Below, piece after piece: positions 53,000 to 60,812 of a stretch of 64,000 nt of DNA. The translations under genes and the position numbers were made by a program. Source of the DNA: Paenibacillus xylanilyticus (GTDB lineage: Bacteria; Bacillota; Bacilli; Paenibacillales; Paenibacillaceae); assembly GCF_009664365.1 (NCBI RefSeq), contig NZ_CP044310.1:4715001-4779000 (forward strand), in the 5' to 3' direction. How positions within the stretch are numbered: position 1 is the first letter of the stretch; each line of letters begins with the position of its first letter. A model generated the notes under the pieces. The model had not been told where the DNA came from, ran no database searches, and saw nothing but the letters and a program-made list of their open reading frames with translations.

Positions 53000-53662
53000 T
53001 TATTTTCGCCCGTAATCCGCCTTGATTTCGCCCCACTGTTTCGTCTGCCATTTCAACACTTTATTGCTGTACGTATTCGTACGCAGCCATTGTTCCGCAC
53101 GGTCTATCATGAGCCAGATCTCTTCCGTTGAGTTATCCCGAGGCAGCGTGGTGGATACTTTCTTTTGCTTCAGCCACTTCATGGCATTCACCGAGTCGGT
53201 ATATACGGTCTTGTTGCTTCCTTCTTTTTTGAGATGCGCCAAGGCATGCACGATAGCCAAAAACTCACCAAGGTTGTTCGTTCCCTTGGAAATCGGTCCT
53301 ACGGAGAAAATAATCTCTCCCGTGCGCGTATCCACACCTTTATATTCTACAGGTCCCGGATTTCCGCGTGTGCCCACGTCAACCGAAATACTGTCATAGT
53401 CTACTTCCTCCGATGTCTCCATCCCTGCGCTTCTGCCGCTGCTGACCGATTTGCTTTTGGAAGAAGCACCTGCTCCACTCGAGGCTGTCCCCCAGTTCCC
53501 TTTCCACCCGGCACGATATGCCTCTTCGGCTGCTGATCTGGATTCGTATGATTTATATTTTGCTCCGGTAAAATGATCCGTCTGTGCTTTGCATTCCGCC
53601 CACGTATTATACACACCTGGCTTCTTGCCTTCCCAGACGACATAGTATTTCTGTTTCGCCAT
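53000..53662 (-). CDS. RNase H with N-terminal viroplasmin (RNase H1-type) domain
   Basis: A ~220-residue RNA/DNA-hybrid endonuclease. The N-terminal hybrid-binding domain is KYYVVWEGKKPGVYNTW ... FTGAKYKSYESRSAAEEAY. A Ser/Gly-rich linker follows, then a catalytic domain with Asp in SVDVGTRGNPG, Glu in NLGEFLAIVHAL, Asp in VYTDSVNAMKWL and a final Asp in KADYGRK. This is the architecture of eukaryotic RNase H1 and some Firmicute enzymes. GAAGGAG precedes the ATG at 53662. Confidence 0.9.
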   Translation of the reverse strand: MAKQKYYVVWEGKKPGVYNTWAECKAQTDHFTGAKYKSYESRSAAEEAYRAGWKGNWGTASSGAGASSKSKSVSSGRSAGMETSEEVDYDSISVDVGTRGNPGPVEYKGVDTRTGEIIFSVGPISKGTNNLGEFLAIVHALAHLKKEGSNKTVYTDSVNAMKWLKQKKVSTTLPRDNSTEEIWLMIDRAEQWLRTNTYSNKVLKWQTKQWGEIKADYGRK

Positions 53663-53765
53663 CGTTACCCGCTCCTTCGTTTGCTGCAATCAATACCCTA
53701 TTGTAATCGAAAGGAAGGGGTGAATGAAAGCACTCGATGGACAATCGTTCAGTTCACCGTCACCC

Positions 53766-54131
53766 TTACTTCCAACTCCTCACCATATCCAAGGCTACGA
53801 CCAGAAGCTTTCTTTCATTATGTCTGATTTGTTCCTCAAGGACTTGCTCACATGTATGTTTTTGTTCTTCGGATAGCTTATCCTTTAGCTGCTCCAGCAG
53901 CATAAATGATTGTGCACACACTTCCAGGCTGGTATCACCTATAAACGGAATGATGTGCTCTATATGTAATATGTAATCCAAATGTTCAAGAGCGTATAAA
54001 AATATTGCCCTGCTTCCTGATGTTCCGGGGTCCATGAGCGCTTGAATTAAAGGCTCGAGAACTCTATCATCTTGTATCGGCTCTTCGGAATCTTCCTGGG
54101 AAAGAAGTTCCTGTATTATCTTCGTATGCAT
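53766..54131 (-). CDS. Helical (HEAT-like) protein of unknown function
   Basis: A ~121-residue acidic all-helical protein (HTKIIQELLSQEDSEEPIQ ... LEPLIQALMDPGTSGSRAIF, LLVVALDMVRSWK). Its spacing is reminiscent of HEAT repeats. Function unknown. The ATG at 54131 is 14 bases from GAGGAG, which is far; the frame is open to 54185, so the start is uncertain. Confidence 0.6.
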   Translation of the reverse strand: MHTKIIQELLSQEDSEEPIQDDRVLEPLIQALMDPGTSGSRAIFLYALEHLDYILHIEHIIPFIGDTSLEVCAQSFMLLEQLKDKLSEEQKHTCEQVLEEQIRHNERKLLVVALDMVRSWK

Positions 54132-54344
54132 CGTACGTTGTATCACTCCTCGTTTGTTAGCAGAAAGGAACCTCCTTAATAACATCGGTCATTTTCTTCA
54201 TTTGAAACGTAGTATAATGGTCCTTTTGTTTTTGGGACTATTTTCCCCGCCGTTGCGAATCCCAATGAACTGTAGATACATCCATATCACGAACAGCCTC
54301 AGCACAAAGAAGATACACGACTTGGTAGAGAAGGGAATGTAACC

Positions 54345-54435
54345 ATGGACTGGATCTCGAAATCAATCTTACTTGTGCTGGTTAGCATGGTGTTGCTGCG
54401 AATTGCAGGACGCAAATCCATCTCGCAGATGCGTG
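54345..54435 (+). pseudogene. N-terminal remnant of a DUF421 (YetF-like) membrane protein
   Basis: The first ~28 codons (MDWISKSILLVLVSMV, then LLRIAGRKSISQM) match the conserved start of YetF/DUF421 proteins. GAAGGGA lies eight bases upstream. Similarity stops abruptly at about 54430, where the family expects TLAQTVIMI-type sequence, and a terminator follows. The frame continues only as antisense of the ABC ATPase gene. It looks like a truncated leftover. Confidence 0.65.
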
Positions 54436-54450
54436 TGGCCATAATCTCCA

Positions 54451-54512
54451 CAAAAAAGACCGTTCCTGCCAGCAGCACAACATTGCTCAAGCAGAATACG
54501 GTCTGTTTTTTT
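54451..54512. terminator. Terminator of the iron ABC operon
   Basis: AAAAAAGACCGT ... ACGGTCTGTTTTTT with an inner imperfect stem; T runs on both strands. Confidence 0.75.
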
Positions 54513-54554
54513 ATCCACTCATCTGTAGATCTAATCTTGTTTTATTTTTGGGTA

Positions 54555-55322
54555 TTACCGTGTACTCAGATAGGCTATGCCCAATCCACCCGTAACCGGA
54601 TTTTCGTAAATTTCACAATCCACCTCAAACACTTCCCCGATCATCTCACGTGTCAATATATCAGCAGGTTTACCATGAACCACGATCTGTCCCCGCTTCA
54701 CCACATACAGATAGTCGCAGTATTCGGCTGCCAGTTCGAGATCATGGAGTGCTGCGAGGATACTAATATCCAGGCCTCGTACAATATTAAGGATTTGAAG
54801 CTGGTACTTGATGTCCAGATGATTGGTCGGCTCGTCCAAAATGAGGAATTCAGGCTGCTGTGCCAGTACACGGGCCAGGATGACACGCTGCTTCTCTCCA
54901 CCGGACAAAGACACGTAATTGCGGTCCGCATGTCCGGACAGATGTACCTTTTCAAGTGCCTGCTCCACAATCTGGGCATCCTGCTGATTATCGGTTTCCA
55001 GCAGCTTTTTGTGTGGTGTCCGTCCCATCATGACCATCTCACGTACCGTAAAATCAAAGCTCAGTTCGTTGAACTGTCCCACAACACCCATATGCCGGGA
55101 TACGATCTTCGGACTGGATTTCAGAATGTCCTTATCGCCGAGTAATACGCTGCCCTGCTGTGGCTTGATCACTTTATAGATGCTCTTGAGCAGCGTTGAC
55201 TTGCCGCAACCGTTCGGTCCAATGATTCCGACAAATTGCTTGTCGTTCACCTGTAACGAAATATTTCGGATGATGTCCGTATTCAGCACCGATATGGACA
55301 CATTTTCTACGTTCAGTTTCAT
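54555..55322 (-). CDS. Iron/siderophore ABC transporter ATP-binding protein
   Basis: A 255-residue FecE/FhuC-type ATPase: Walker A GPNGCGKSTLLKSI, signature LSGGEKQRVILARVLA, Walker B FLILDEPTNHLDI and H-loop AALHDLELA. It should energise the FecCD-type permease encoded two bases upstream. The Fur-type promoter before the permease gene points to iron-chelate uptake. Confidence 0.92.
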   Translation of the reverse strand: MKLNVENVSISVLNTDIIRNISLQVNDKQFVGIIGPNGCGKSTLLKSIYKVIKPQQGSVLLGDKDILKSSPKIVSRHMGVVGQFNELSFDFTVREMVMMGRTPHKKLLETDNQQDAQIVEQALEKVHLSGHADRNYVSLSGGEKQRVILARVLAQQPEFLILDEPTNHLDIKYQLQILNIVRGLDISILAALHDLELAAEYCDYLYVVKRGQIVVHGKPADILTREMIGEVFEVDCEIYENPVTGGLGIAYLSTR

Positions 55323-55324
55323 GG

Positions 55325-56434
55325 TTATTTCCCTCCAAAACCGTAGCCTTTTTTGACCAGCATATACATAAACATCGGTGCACCAATCATGGCCGTAATA
55401 ATTCCAATCGGCAGTTCAACACTGGATATCAGAGATCTTGCGATGACATCGGTCCAGATGAGGAAAATAGCTCCGAATAATACCGACACGGGCATGACTT
55501 TGCGATGGTCTGAGCCAACCATACCTCTTACGATATGCGGAATAATGAGTCCCACAAAACCGATCATCCCGCAGCTCGATACCATAACCCCCGTTACAAG
55601 TGCCGTTAACAGCATGTACAGTCTGCGATATACACTAAGATTAATGCCCAGCGTCACAGCCGCTTCATCCCCGAGAAGCATCGTATTGAGCACACGGGAT
55701 TGCAGCAGGAAAAACAGAATCGCTACCAGAACGACAATACTGATCAGCGGGAGCTTGTTCCAGCCTGAAGCCGCGAGGCTGCCCATCGTCCAGAATGTGA
55801 CGGTTCGAATGCCTTCAGCATTGTTTGCAAAGTAAATGATAAAGTTCGAGAACGCACTGCATAGTGCGTTAATGACCATCCCGGCAAGTACCAACTTGAC
55901 GGATGTCATTTTGCCACGAATCCCTGCAAGTGTAAGTACCAGCAAGGATGCACCCATGGCACCGGCAAAAGCCCAAAAGGCTACACCCGTTTGACCTAAC
56001 CAGCTAATGGAACCGAATCCGATCAAAATCGCAAACGTTGCTCCGAGTGAAGCTCCTGAGGATATACCTAATATGTAAGGATCAGCGAGTGGATTCTGCA
56101 CAGCAGCCTGCATGACGGCACCACAGAGCGCCAGACCTGCCCCGATAAACATGGCCATTAATACACGCGGAAAACGAATCTGCCAGATGATATCGGTGAA
56201 GGAACCGGCCTCAATTGGCGCTGCTCCAAGCTGAAAGCCCGTGATTTTGTAGAGCAGAATACGATAGGACTCGGCCAGCGGAATATGCACCTGACCTATG
56301 GATACCGCTATCCCTACCGATACAAGCATGAATATGACCAGTGCTGCAAGAAGTAATGCGAAACCGGATTTGCTGTGAATCAAAGACTTGGGTTTACCCA
56401 CGTGCTGGGTCTGCATTTGTACTGTTTGTGCCAT
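55325..56434 (-). CDS. FecCD-type iron/siderophore ABC permease
   Basis: A ~369-residue permease with about nine membrane helices. Family sequences include FRIPRVL-type WQIRFPRVLMAMFIGAGL, GAVMQAAVQNPLADPYILG and GFVGLIIPHIVRGMVG. It forms the homodimeric channel for the ATPase downstream. No substrate-binding protein gene is adjacent, so one must be supplied from elsewhere. The ATG at 56434 follows GGGGGAAG; the longer start at 56455 is less likely. Confidence 0.9.
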   Translation of the reverse strand: MAQTVQMQTQHVGKPKSLIHSKSGFALLLAALVIFMLVSVGIAVSIGQVHIPLAESYRILLYKITGFQLGAAPIEAGSFTDIIWQIRFPRVLMAMFIGAGLALCGAVMQAAVQNPLADPYILGISSGASLGATFAILIGFGSISWLGQTGVAFWAFAGAMGASLLVLTLAGIRGKMTSVKLVLAGMVINALCSAFSNFIIYFANNAEGIRTVTFWTMGSLAASGWNKLPLISIVVLVAILFFLLQSRVLNTMLLGDEAAVTLGINLSVYRRLYMLLTALVTGVMVSSCGMIGFVGLIIPHIVRGMVGSDHRKVMPVSVLFGAIFLIWTDVIARSLISSVELPIGIITAMIGAPMFMYMLVKKGYGFGGK

Positions 56435-56504
56435 TTCTTCCCCCATCACTTCCACGAGAATGTTAAGATCTAAAAATTCAGCTTTTTACAACGCTTTTGT
56501 TCGG

Positions 56505-56534
56505 ATTATAATTGAGAATGATTATCTTTGTCAA
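56505..56534 (-). promoter_or_regulatory. Fur-controlled promoter of the iron ABC operon
   Basis: The minus strand has TTGACA (56529-56534), an 18-base spacer and TATAAT (56505-56510). The 7-1-7 Fur box TGAGAAT-G-ATTATCT (56513-56527), two mismatches from TGATAAT-n-ATTATCA, fills the spacer. Confidence 0.8.
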
Positions 56535-56559
56535 TTTAAAACATGACTGCACTATTCTC

Positions 56560-56588
56560 TTGACAATGGTTTGATATAAAACTATATT
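56560..56588 (+). promoter_or_regulatory. Promoter and operator of the MarR gene
   Basis: TTGACA (56560-56565), 17 bases, TATATT (56583-56588). The spacer and -10 contain TGGTTTGATATAAAACTA (56567-56584), nearly identical to the motif at 57033. Confidence 0.75.
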
Positions 56589-56594
56589 AGGATT

Positions 56595-57017
56595 ATGAAA
56601 ACAAGAGATGCCATATCACTCATATCCAAAATTAAAGAGAGTTCCAACCGTTTTATCGTATCCGAGATGACCAAGCATGGGGTTCAGGATATTGCCACTT
56701 CACATGGCGACATTATCTATGCTCTGTATCACCGACCTCAGATGACCATGGCGGAGATCGCCAAAAAAATCGGCAAGGACAAATCTACCGTCACAGCACT
56801 TGTCGACAAGCTGGTTCGCATGGGATACGTCATCAAGGAGAGAAGTGACGAGGATGCGCGTGTTGTTCATGTAGCACTGACATCTAAAGGCGAGGATCTC
56901 AAGCCCGTTTTTGAAGAAATCTCCCAGAACCTGCTGAATGTCTTTTACGCGGATATCACAGAAACAGAGAAAGAGGAACTGCTTCGAATTTTGATGAAAA
57001 TTCACAGCAATTTCTAA
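56595..57017 (+). CDS. MarR-family transcriptional regulator
   Basis: A 140-residue winged-helix regulator: MTMAEIAKKIGKDKSTVTALVDKL is the recognition region and RSDEDARVVHVALTSKGEDL the wing. It is divergent from the iron ABC operon. It is followed after 53 bases by an alpha/beta hydrolase gene preceded by the same operator-like motif, so it probably represses both itself and that gene. The ATG at 56595 falls at the predicted transcription start. Confidence 0.88.
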   Translation: MKTRDAISLISKIKESSNRFIVSEMTKHGVQDIATSHGDIIYALYHRPQMTMAEIAKKIGKDKSTVTALVDKLVRMGYVIKERSDEDARVVHVALTSKGEDLKPVFEEISQNLLNVFYADITETEKEELLRILMKIHSNF

Positions 57018-57032
57018 ATTTTTTTGGATAAA

Positions 57033-57050
57033 TAGTTTGATATAAAACTA
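57033..57050 (+). promoter_or_regulatory. Second copy of the MarR operator motif
   Basis: TAGTTTGATATAAAACTA, with arms TAGTTT/AAACTA, 17 of 18 bases the same as the copy in the marR promoter. It lies just before the hydrolase ribosome binding site. Confidence 0.7.
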
Positions 57051-57070
57051 AATTGGAGGAGGAATTATAC

Positions 57071-57913
57071 ATGAAGGACTACACCAAATCCCTGCCCGAC
57101 CATACCTCACGATACATTGGGGAACAGGATTTGTATCTGGAGATCTTTGAGGGAGATAAAATTCAAGGGAGAAGTAATCACAGACCCCCTCTTCTATTCG
57201 TTCACGGTGCCTACACAGGCAGCTGGATGTGGAGTAAATACATCCCTCATTTCGTTCAAGAGGGCTGGACTTGTTATGTGATGAATCTGAGAAGTCACTA
57301 CAAGAGCAGGGTGCAGGACATGACCCGAGTGACCTTCGAAGATTACCTGGAGGATATTCGGGAAATCATGACTGAGTGCGGGGAGCCGCCTATCCTCATT
57401 GGATTCAGCATGGGTGGCATTCTTAGTCAAAAGCTCGCTGAAAGCTCTCCTCTGCGAGGGTTGGTCGTGATCGATTCCAGTCTGAGCCAGGAAGTTCTTC
57501 GCTCCGTGCCGTATGCTGAAGTGGATCGCGTAACGCCTGGCCTCGTCGTTCCTGCACCCGTTCATCATGAGCTGACCAGCATAGATGAATCGGCAGAGGA
57601 CATCGCTTTCCAGCGCAAGTACTTGGCCATGGAATCATCGCAGGCCTTCAGCACATTCTCCGCGTTCTTCGGTGGTGAGGACGTGGTATCCATTAATGGT
57701 GAGTCCATTACATGTCCTAGTCTCGTCATCAAAGCCGTGTCCAGTGAGGAAGAGGACCAACGAGGCAGATTAACCGCAGAGCAGCTTCGCGCGGAATATG
57801 CCGGACTATGGCACACCACCCATACCGGTTTGCTCGTAGGTCAGAGGTATTTTGAAGCAGTCGAGATTATTCTGAAGTGGTTAAACCGGAATGAGATAAG
57901 TTCTGGGGTATAA
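57071..57913 (+). CDS. Alpha/beta-fold hydrolase, MarR-controlled
   Basis: A 280-residue hydrolase. The oxyanion HG-type motif is LLFVHGAYTGSWMW, the nucleophile LIGFSMGGILSQ and the likely catalytic His in GLWHTTHTGLLVG. The acid residue is less clear. The ATG at 57071 follows GGAGGAGG. Being linked to a MarR regulator suggests detoxification of, or response to, a small ester or similar compound; this is inference. Confidence 0.85.
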   Translation: MKDYTKSLPDHTSRYIGEQDLYLEIFEGDKIQGRSNHRPPLLFVHGAYTGSWMWSKYIPHFVQEGWTCYVMNLRSHYKSRVQDMTRVTFEDYLEDIREIMTECGEPPILIGFSMGGILSQKLAESSPLRGLVVIDSSLSQEVLRSVPYAEVDRVTPGLVVPAPVHHELTSIDESAEDIAFQRKYLAMESSQAFSTFSAFFGGEDVVSINGESITCPSLVIKAVSSEEEDQRGRLTAEQLRAEYAGLWHTTHTGLLVGQRYFEAVEIILKWLNRNEISSGV

Positions 57914-57921
57914 CAAAAGCA

Positions 57922-57954
57922 AAACAACCGTCCATCATTGATGGACGGTTTGCG
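57922..57954. terminator. Bidirectional terminator
   Basis: AACCGTCCATCA-TTGATGGACGGTT hairpin with moderate T-rich flanks, between the hydrolase and the convergent permease. Confidence 0.7.
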
Positions 57955-57957
57955 TTT

Positions 57958-59301
57958 TCACTTTTTTTTCTTAAACCCATAGATCCCTGCCATGAGAATA
58001 AACCACACTGGCGTAACAAACAGCGCCACCCGCGTATCCTCTGCCAATGCCAGAACAACCAGCACAAACGCGAGGAAAGCCAAAATCAAGTAGTTGGAAA
58101 ATGGATAAAGCGGCAGCTTGAAATGGCTCCTTCTAGCGATCTCCGGCTGGGTACGGCGGTATTTCAGGTGACAGATCACCATAATGCCCCAGACAAAGAT
58201 AAAGCAAACGGTCGATACACTGGTGATCAGTGTGAACACGCCCTCAGGCATGACATAATTCAGAATAATGGCAATCAGAATAACCAGCGTGGAGAAAAAG
58301 AGTGCATTGGAAGGCACCTTTCGGCCATTCAGGCGGGCAAAGGATTCCGGTGCATTCCGATCTTTGGCCATGGAGAAGACCATACGGCTTGTACTGAAAA
58401 TGGCACTGTTGCACGCCGAAGCTGCAGATGTCAGCACCACGAAATTCACGATCCCGGCGGCTGTCGCAATACCTACTGCTGCAAACACCTGTACAAAGGG
58501 ACTTTCACTCGGCACAATCGCTTTCCACGGATAGATGCTCATAATAATCAGCAAAGCCCCCACATAGAAAAGCAGTACACGGATCGGAATTTGGTTAATG
58601 GCCTTCGGTATAACCTTCTCCGGATTCTCCGTCTCCCCTGCGGTCAGTCCGACCAGCTCCATGCCGACAAAAGCGAACACCACCATCTGGAACGATATAA
58701 TGAAGCCATGTATGCCATTCGGGAACCATCCCCCATGACTCCACAGATTGGTGAAGCTTGCCGTCCCCTGATCTGTGGTAAAACCTTTAAATATCATATA
58801 TAGACCGACAACAATTAGGGCCAGAATGGCAATCACTTTGATTAAAGCAAACCAAAATTCCATCTCGCCGAACAGCTTCACTGTTGCCAGATTCATGATT
58901 AACAAAATGACCAATGCAATTAAACCCGGCATCCATTGCGGTACATTCGGAAACCAGAACTGCGTATACATGCCGACAGCGGTAATGTCCGCCATAGCGA
59001 TGGAAATCCAGCAGAACCAGTAGGTCCAGCCTGTAATAAACGCCGCCATATTTCCCAGGTAATCACGCACAAAATCCACAAAGGAGTGATACTGCAGGTT
59101 GCTTAACAACAGTTCTCCCAATGCACGCATGATCAAAAATAAAACCACACCTGTGATGATATACGCCAGTAGGATCGACGGTCCTGTCAGTTGAATTGTC
59201 TTGCCCGCTCCCAGAAAGAGGCCTGTCCCAATCGCACCTCCAATCGCCATAAGCTGGACATGTCTGTTCTTTAATCCCCGTGTTAATGTTTCTTGCTGCA
59301 T
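57958..59301 (-). CDS. Amino-acid permease (AAT/APC family, CycA-like)
   Basis: A 447-residue transporter with 12 predicted membrane helices. The family signature is MAIGGAIGTGLFLGAGKTIQL near the start, followed by GPSILLAYIITGVVLFLIMR and ELVGLTAGETENPEKVIPKA. Members import Ala, Gly, D-Ser, GABA or aromatic amino acids by proton symport; the exact substrate cannot be read here. The stretch to sigK (59302-59465) contains an AAGAGG hairpin without a T run, and no gene. Confidence 0.88.
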   Translation of the reverse strand: MQQETLTRGLKNRHVQLMAIGGAIGTGLFLGAGKTIQLTGPSILLAYIITGVVLFLIMRALGELLLSNLQYHSFVDFVRDYLGNMAAFITGWTYWFCWISIAMADITAVGMYTQFWFPNVPQWMPGLIALVILLIMNLATVKLFGEMEFWFALIKVIAILALIVVGLYMIFKGFTTDQGTASFTNLWSHGGWFPNGIHGFIISFQMVVFAFVGMELVGLTAGETENPEKVIPKAINQIPIRVLLFYVGALLIIMSIYPWKAIVPSESPFVQVFAAVGIATAAGIVNFVVLTSAASACNSAIFSTSRMVFSMAKDRNAPESFARLNGRKVPSNALFFSTLVILIAIILNYVMPEGVFTLITSVSTVCFIFVWGIMVICHLKYRRTQPEIARRSHFKLPLYPFSNYLILAFLAFVLVVLALAEDTRVALFVTPVWFILMAGIYGFKKKK

Positions 59302-59465
59302 GGTAAACCACCACTCTCTTTCTGAACATGCTCTCTAGGTTGCTGAAACTTGTATACAACACATCATATAATAATCTGACCAGAATACATATCCTTCATT
59401 TATGATTTTTTTCACGCCAAAGAGGCCACCTCTTCTAACAAGGCGCCCTCTAGTTTGGGTCATCG

Positions 59466-60164
59466 TTATTTTTGCTTATAGAACTCATGATACAGCTTCA
59501 TTAGCGCCCGTTTCTCAATTCGCGATACATAGGAGCGTGAAATACCCAGTTCCTTGGCAATTTCGCGCTGGGTCCGTTCTTCCCCGCCAGCCTCCAGGCC
59601 GAATCGGCCAATGACGACTTCCTTCTCCCGGTCATCGAGAATGTCGAGGTTGCGATAGATTTTACTTTTTTCAATCTTAAGCTGTACCTTGTCTACGACA
59701 TCATCCGCTTCGGTTCCAAGGATATCGATTAACGTAATTTCGTTGCCCTCTTTGTCCGTTCCAATGGGATCATGAAGGGAGACGTCTTTGCGTGTTTTCT
59801 TCAGGGACCGCAGGTGCATTAGTATTTCATTCTCTATACAGCGGGCCGCAAATGTGGCGAGTTTGGTTCCTTTGCCTTGCTGAAAGCTTTCGATGGCCTT
59901 GATCAAGCCGATCGTTCCGATCGAGATCAGATCTTCCAGATCTTCACCCGTATTATCGAACTTCTTGACGATATGCGCAACAAGGCGCAGATTGTGTTCA
60001 ATGAGCAAGTTGCGGGAGTGGGCGTTGCCTTCAGCCATGAGGCGCAGGTGTTTGGCTTCTTCGTCCTCAGCCAGGGGCTGGGGAAACGCATTATTTTTGA
60101 CATACGAGACGAGCAGCGTTAACTCTTTGATGAACAGGGCAATTGCGGTAAACAATCCGGGCAC
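59466..60164 (-). CDS. sigK: Mother-cell sporulation sigma factor K (pro-sigma-K)
   Basis: A ~232-residue sigma-70 factor for late mother-cell transcription. A hydrophobic pro-sequence (PGLFTAIALFIKELTLLVSY) precedes VKNNAFPQPL, the conserved mature start after SpoIVFB cleavage. Region 2 has NLRLVAHIVKKF and DLISIGTIGLIKAIESF, and region 4 REIAKELGISRSYVSRIEKR. The gene is continuous, unlike in B. subtilis where the skin element splits it. GTG 60164 is eight bases from GGAGG; the in-frame GTG at 60173 overlaps that site. Confidence 0.95.
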   Translation of the reverse strand: MPGLFTAIALFIKELTLLVSYVKNNAFPQPLAEDEEAKHLRLMAEGNAHSRNLLIEHNLRLVAHIVKKFDNTGEDLEDLISIGTIGLIKAIESFQQGKGTKLATFAARCIENEILMHLRSLKKTRKDVSLHDPIGTDKEGNEITLIDILGTEADDVVDKVQLKIEKSKIYRNLDILDDREKEVVIGRFGLEAGGEERTQREIAKELGISRSYVSRIEKRALMKLYHEFYKQK

Positions 60165-60227
60165 AGATGACACCTCCTGCAGTTTTACAACGATCTGGCC
60201 TGAGCACGTGAAGGAACAGGGTCGATC

Positions 60228-60255
60228 TATTGTATGTAGGCGGGGGCCCAGAAGT
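60228..60255 (-). promoter_or_regulatory. Sigma-E/sigma-K promoter of sigK
   Basis: The minus strand has CATACAATA (60228-60236), matching both sigma-E (CATACAAT) and sigma-K (CATAnnnTA) -10 elements. An AC lies 17 bases upstream (60254-60255), as sigma-K requires. sigK is known to be transcribed by both factors. Confidence 0.6.
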
Positions 60256-60366
60256 GCACGTACACTTGAAAAAGGGAACGTTTCCTTGATGATTGAATGG
60301 ATATTTATGATGGTGAACGCTGCTGCTTAATGCTTGCCTGTGTCAGTCCATCCCTTGGCATGAGTA

Positions 60367-60546
60367 CTACGTACTCACTTCAACAATGGAGCCAACCTTC
60401 TGCAGGAGCAGAAATTCTTTTTGGACACTCTCAATGAAATACGTTTTCTCTCCCAATATCACCACATCATTCTCGGCTAATGGCATATCGCTTTTGAAAT
60501 AAATAAAGTTATCTGCGCCTCTGAACGCGCCTTTATAGTAGTACAA
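60367..60546 (-). CDS. Possible 59-residue protein with TTG start
   Basis: The frame encodes about 59 residues (YYYKGAFRGADNFIYFKSD ... SVQKEFLLLQKVGSIVEVST) with a balanced, protein-like composition. The only plausible start is TTG 60546, preceded by GGAGAAGGTGA. No family is recognised. It ends in a perfect hairpin, TGAGTAC-TAC-GTACTCA, that includes the stop. It lies upstream of sigK on the same strand. The remaining DNA between sigK and the surface-protein gene shows no other gene. Confidence 0.45.
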   Translation of the reverse strand: MYYYKGAFRGADNFIYFKSDMPLAENDVVILGEKTYFIESVQKEFLLLQKVGSIVEVST

Positions 60547-60812
60547 ACGGTCACCTTCTCCTGGAAAAAATGATATTAATGATTATTAAGCTTCTGGATA
60601 TAAGTCTAATCGGCTCTCCGCTAATGACTCAAAATCTACTTCTTAAAGAGACACTTTACAGGATGTAATATGTTCAATAAAGGAAGTTAGTTGAATTTTC
60701 GACAATAACACTAAACTTTCGACAAATTATGACGATAATATCTATGTTTCTTATGTGGGCATGTATATACATGCAGAAACGATAAATTACTCCGAAGGGG
60801 AAATCATGTCCA

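Noticed and set aside
54436..55145. Continuation of the DUF421-like frame to 266 codons
   Set aside because: After about residue 28 it only mirrors the ABC ATPase gene on the other strand.
59466..60164. Possible skin-like interruption of sigK
   Set aside because: The gene is continuous from pro-sequence through region 4, with no insertion.
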